DNA of 50,562 nt from Clostridiales bacterium (GTDB lineage Bacteria > Bacillota > Clostridia > Lachnospirales > Lachnospiraceae): positions 1-50,562 of the forward strand of contig QAKV01000026.1 of NCBI GenBank assembly GCA_003343625.1. Direction: 5' to 3'. The notes beneath the pieces are model-generated. The model was not told the origin of the DNA. It ran no database searches and saw only the letters and a program-made list of their open reading frames with translations. The translations under genes were made by a program, and so were the position numbers. Of this stretch, positions 49,453-50,562 are shown one piece after another; the stretch's first letter is position 1; each line of letters starts with the position of its first letter.

Positions 49453-50397
49453 TCAGTCAAGATTTTCTATAGCATACGCGGCTTCTTCAGCAGTAAATTG
49501 CCCACCATATTCGGACGTTAACTGATCCCGAATTGCTTCAGGCGACATGTTCAGAGTTTCCTGATAGTTTTTAGCCGTTTCAAGGGCATTGTAATTCCAG
49601 TCCGCATCTACATTATCTACAGCATATTGCGCTTCTTCCGGCGTAAACTGTCCGCCGTATTCAGAAATCAGTTGATCATAAATTCCCTGTTTAGACATGT
49701 GCATAGTATCGCTGTAAGATTGTGCGGATTGCAAAGCATTATAATTCCAGTCGGCTTCCATATTATCGATGGCATATTGTGCGGCTTCCGCCGAAAATTG
49801 TTCGCCGTACTCAGAAACCAATTGATCATAAATTCCCTGCTTGGACATGTGCATGATATCGCTATAGGAATTTGCTTTATTCAAGGCAGACTTATACTCG
49901 GAAGGAATATCATCATCTTCATCAGAGACGGATTCTGCAATGGTTTCCATAACGGTTTTAGACTGGCTTTCTGTAGGCAAAAATTCTTCGACAGCAGTTT
50001 CCGCTGATAAAATAGGTTCTGTAGAGTTTTCTGCAACGGGCACAGAAAACCAAAAGATGATGGCGAAAAAGAACCACAAAATACCGATACATAAAGCAAT
50101 AATGGAGCAAACTTTTTTTCGGCCGTCCTTTTTGGTAAGATCAACGATTGCGCAAATTATGCCGAAAAGGTATGTACATCCGATAATGGAAAGGATAAGA
50201 GAAACAATACTTAGCGCGGAAACCTTTCCGGAATTATTATCGGGTTTTGGCGTACGATATTTGTTAGAATAATCATTGCTGGATTGCGGAGAAGGTTTTG
50301 GAGTATTTGCACGGTTTAACGGCGCACCACAATGTGGGCAAGAAACAGCTTTGTCAGAGATTTCGCTTCCGCATTCAGGACATTTGATAAGAGCCAT
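49453..50397 (-). CDS. Zinc-ribbon membrane protein with three Ltp repeats
   Basis: The product has 314 residues. An N-terminal zinc ribbon (Cys6, Cys9, Cys20, Cys23 in KCPECGSE and SCPHCGAP) is followed by two membrane helices at about 60-82 and 97-118, an acidic linker, and three Ltp repeats of about 47 residues (AxSYSDIMHMSKQGIYDQL-SEYGxQFxxExAQYAxDN-DWNY). Ltp domains occur in the lipoprotein of Streptococcus thermophilus phage TP-J34, which blocks injection of related phage DNA. Superinfection exclusion by the element is inferred. The start at 50397 (MALIKC) has GGGAGG at spacing 8; a six-residue longer frame is rejected. Confidence 0.85.
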   Translation of the reverse strand: MALIKCPECGSEISDKAVSCPHCGAPLNRANTPKPSPQSSNDYSNKYRTPKPDNNSGKVSALSIVSLILSIIGCTYLFGIICAIVDLTKKDGRKKVCSIIALCIGILWFFFAIIFWFSVPVAENSTEPILSAETAVEEFLPTESQSKTVMETIAESVSDEDDDIPSEYKSALNKANSYSDIMHMSKQGIYDQLVSEYGEQFSAEAAQYAIDNMEADWNYNALQSAQSYSDTMHMSKQGIYDQLISEYGGQFTPEEAQYAVDNVDADWNYNALETAKNYQETLNMSPEAIRDQLTSEYGGQFTAEEAAYAIENLD

Positions 50398-50414
50398 TTT
50401 AAATTCCTCCCTCA

Positions 50415-50562
50415 TTAGTTTTTATTTATATCGATAGGTAAAATAGAAAAAAGAAAAATTAGGCCGAAGATAAAGGACAAGCCGCCCCAAATAGGGAGGT
50501 CGCCATAAGTGGAGCCGGTACCGATCGTTACGAGAGATCCCAACCAATAGAAAACTGTACAA
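50415..50562 (-). CDS. Membrane protein, C-terminal part only
   Basis: A minus-strand frame enters from the right edge and gives 48 residues ending IDINKN before TAA at 50415-50417. The visible part has two hydrophobic segments (FYWLGSLVTIG and LSFIFGLIFLFSILP) joined by a short loop, typical of a small membrane protein. It lies 17 bases upstream of the Ltp gene start and is likely in the same transcript. The family is not recognised. Confidence 0.55.
   Translation of the reverse strand, partial: CTVFYWLGSLVTIGTGSTYGDLPIWGGLSFIFGLIFLFSILPIDINKN

Larger units (their letters stand above)
47885..50562. mobile_element. Integrated element with serine recombinase (left part)
   Basis: The recombinase stop codon lies 15-25 bases from the point where the substrate-binding protein frame is broken, the usual position of an integrase next to its attachment site. 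The three genes seen are all on the minus strand and more AT-rich than the chromosome to the left, consistent with acquired DNA. The exact core site cannot be fixed without the other end, which is outside the window. It may be a prophage or an integrative conjugative element. Confidence 0.7.

Overview
The window looks like chromosomal DNA of a spore-forming anaerobic Firmicute, most likely a Lachnospiraceae-type Clostridium relative. The support is a SpoVAE gene, a GerMN lipoprotein, DUF1836, DUF5721 and DUF6512 families typical of that group, strong AGGAGG ribosome binding sites and near-consensus sigma-A promoters with 17-bp spacers. The genus cannot be read from the sequence.

Layout. 1-1.1 kb: the 3' end of a Cys-rich ORF, a long hairpin, a truncated IS256-family transposase and a tRNA-Pro(AGG). 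1.1-5 kb: DUF1836, SpoVAE, DUF5721, DegV, a LytTR response regulator and a DUF1294 membrane protein. 5-21 kb: arginine biosynthesis (argG divergent from argC, then argJ-argB-argD) split by a complete sirohaem operon. That operon starts with an unusual 861-residue fusion (CoA-disulfide-reductase-like flavoprotein, rhodanese, sirohaem reductase, double 4Fe-4S) and continues hemA, precorrin-2 dehydrogenase, hemC, cobA-hemD, hemB, hemL. It has no hemE/F/G/H, so it makes sirohaem rather than haem and probably feeds the fusion enzyme it is transcribed with. ARG-box-like palindromes overlap the -35 elements of argC and argJ in the same register.

21-31 kb: an orphan solute-binding protein, a YdcZ-type DMT protein, then comEA, a response regulator, a histidine kinase, a GerMN lipoprotein, comEC, holA and a small zinc-ribbon protein. 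The regulator-kinase-GerMN trio copies the actinobacterial MtrA-MtrB-LpqB layout and sits between two DNA-uptake genes. 31-34 kb: glmS and an NTF2-like/LytTR regulator on the minus strand.

34-46 kb: one gene for a 3868-residue sortase-anchored surface protein. It has a signal peptide, a Ser/Thr/Glu-rich stalk, six N-terminal units lacking the isopeptide lysine, about 18 Cna_B domains, a pilin-like terminal domain and a QTGD sorting signal. Its promoter region has a 10-bp direct repeat next to a divergent LytTR gene, and a structured leader ending in an intrinsic terminator. This locus is the best candidate for an undescribed regulated system.

46-50.6 kb: a TrpR/YerC-family regulator, a cold-shock protein, DUF6512, and a substrate-binding protein gene cut off at its 5' end by an integrated element. 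The element carries a large serine recombinase and a zinc-ribbon membrane protein with three Ltp repeats (the superinfection-exclusion lipoprotein family), and runs off the right edge.

Several genes (argJ, glmS, the TrpR-family gene and the giant adhesin) have a strong promoter followed by an intrinsic-terminator-like hairpin before the start codon, which suggests wide use of premature termination in this genome. All calls come from reading the sequence; no database search was run.
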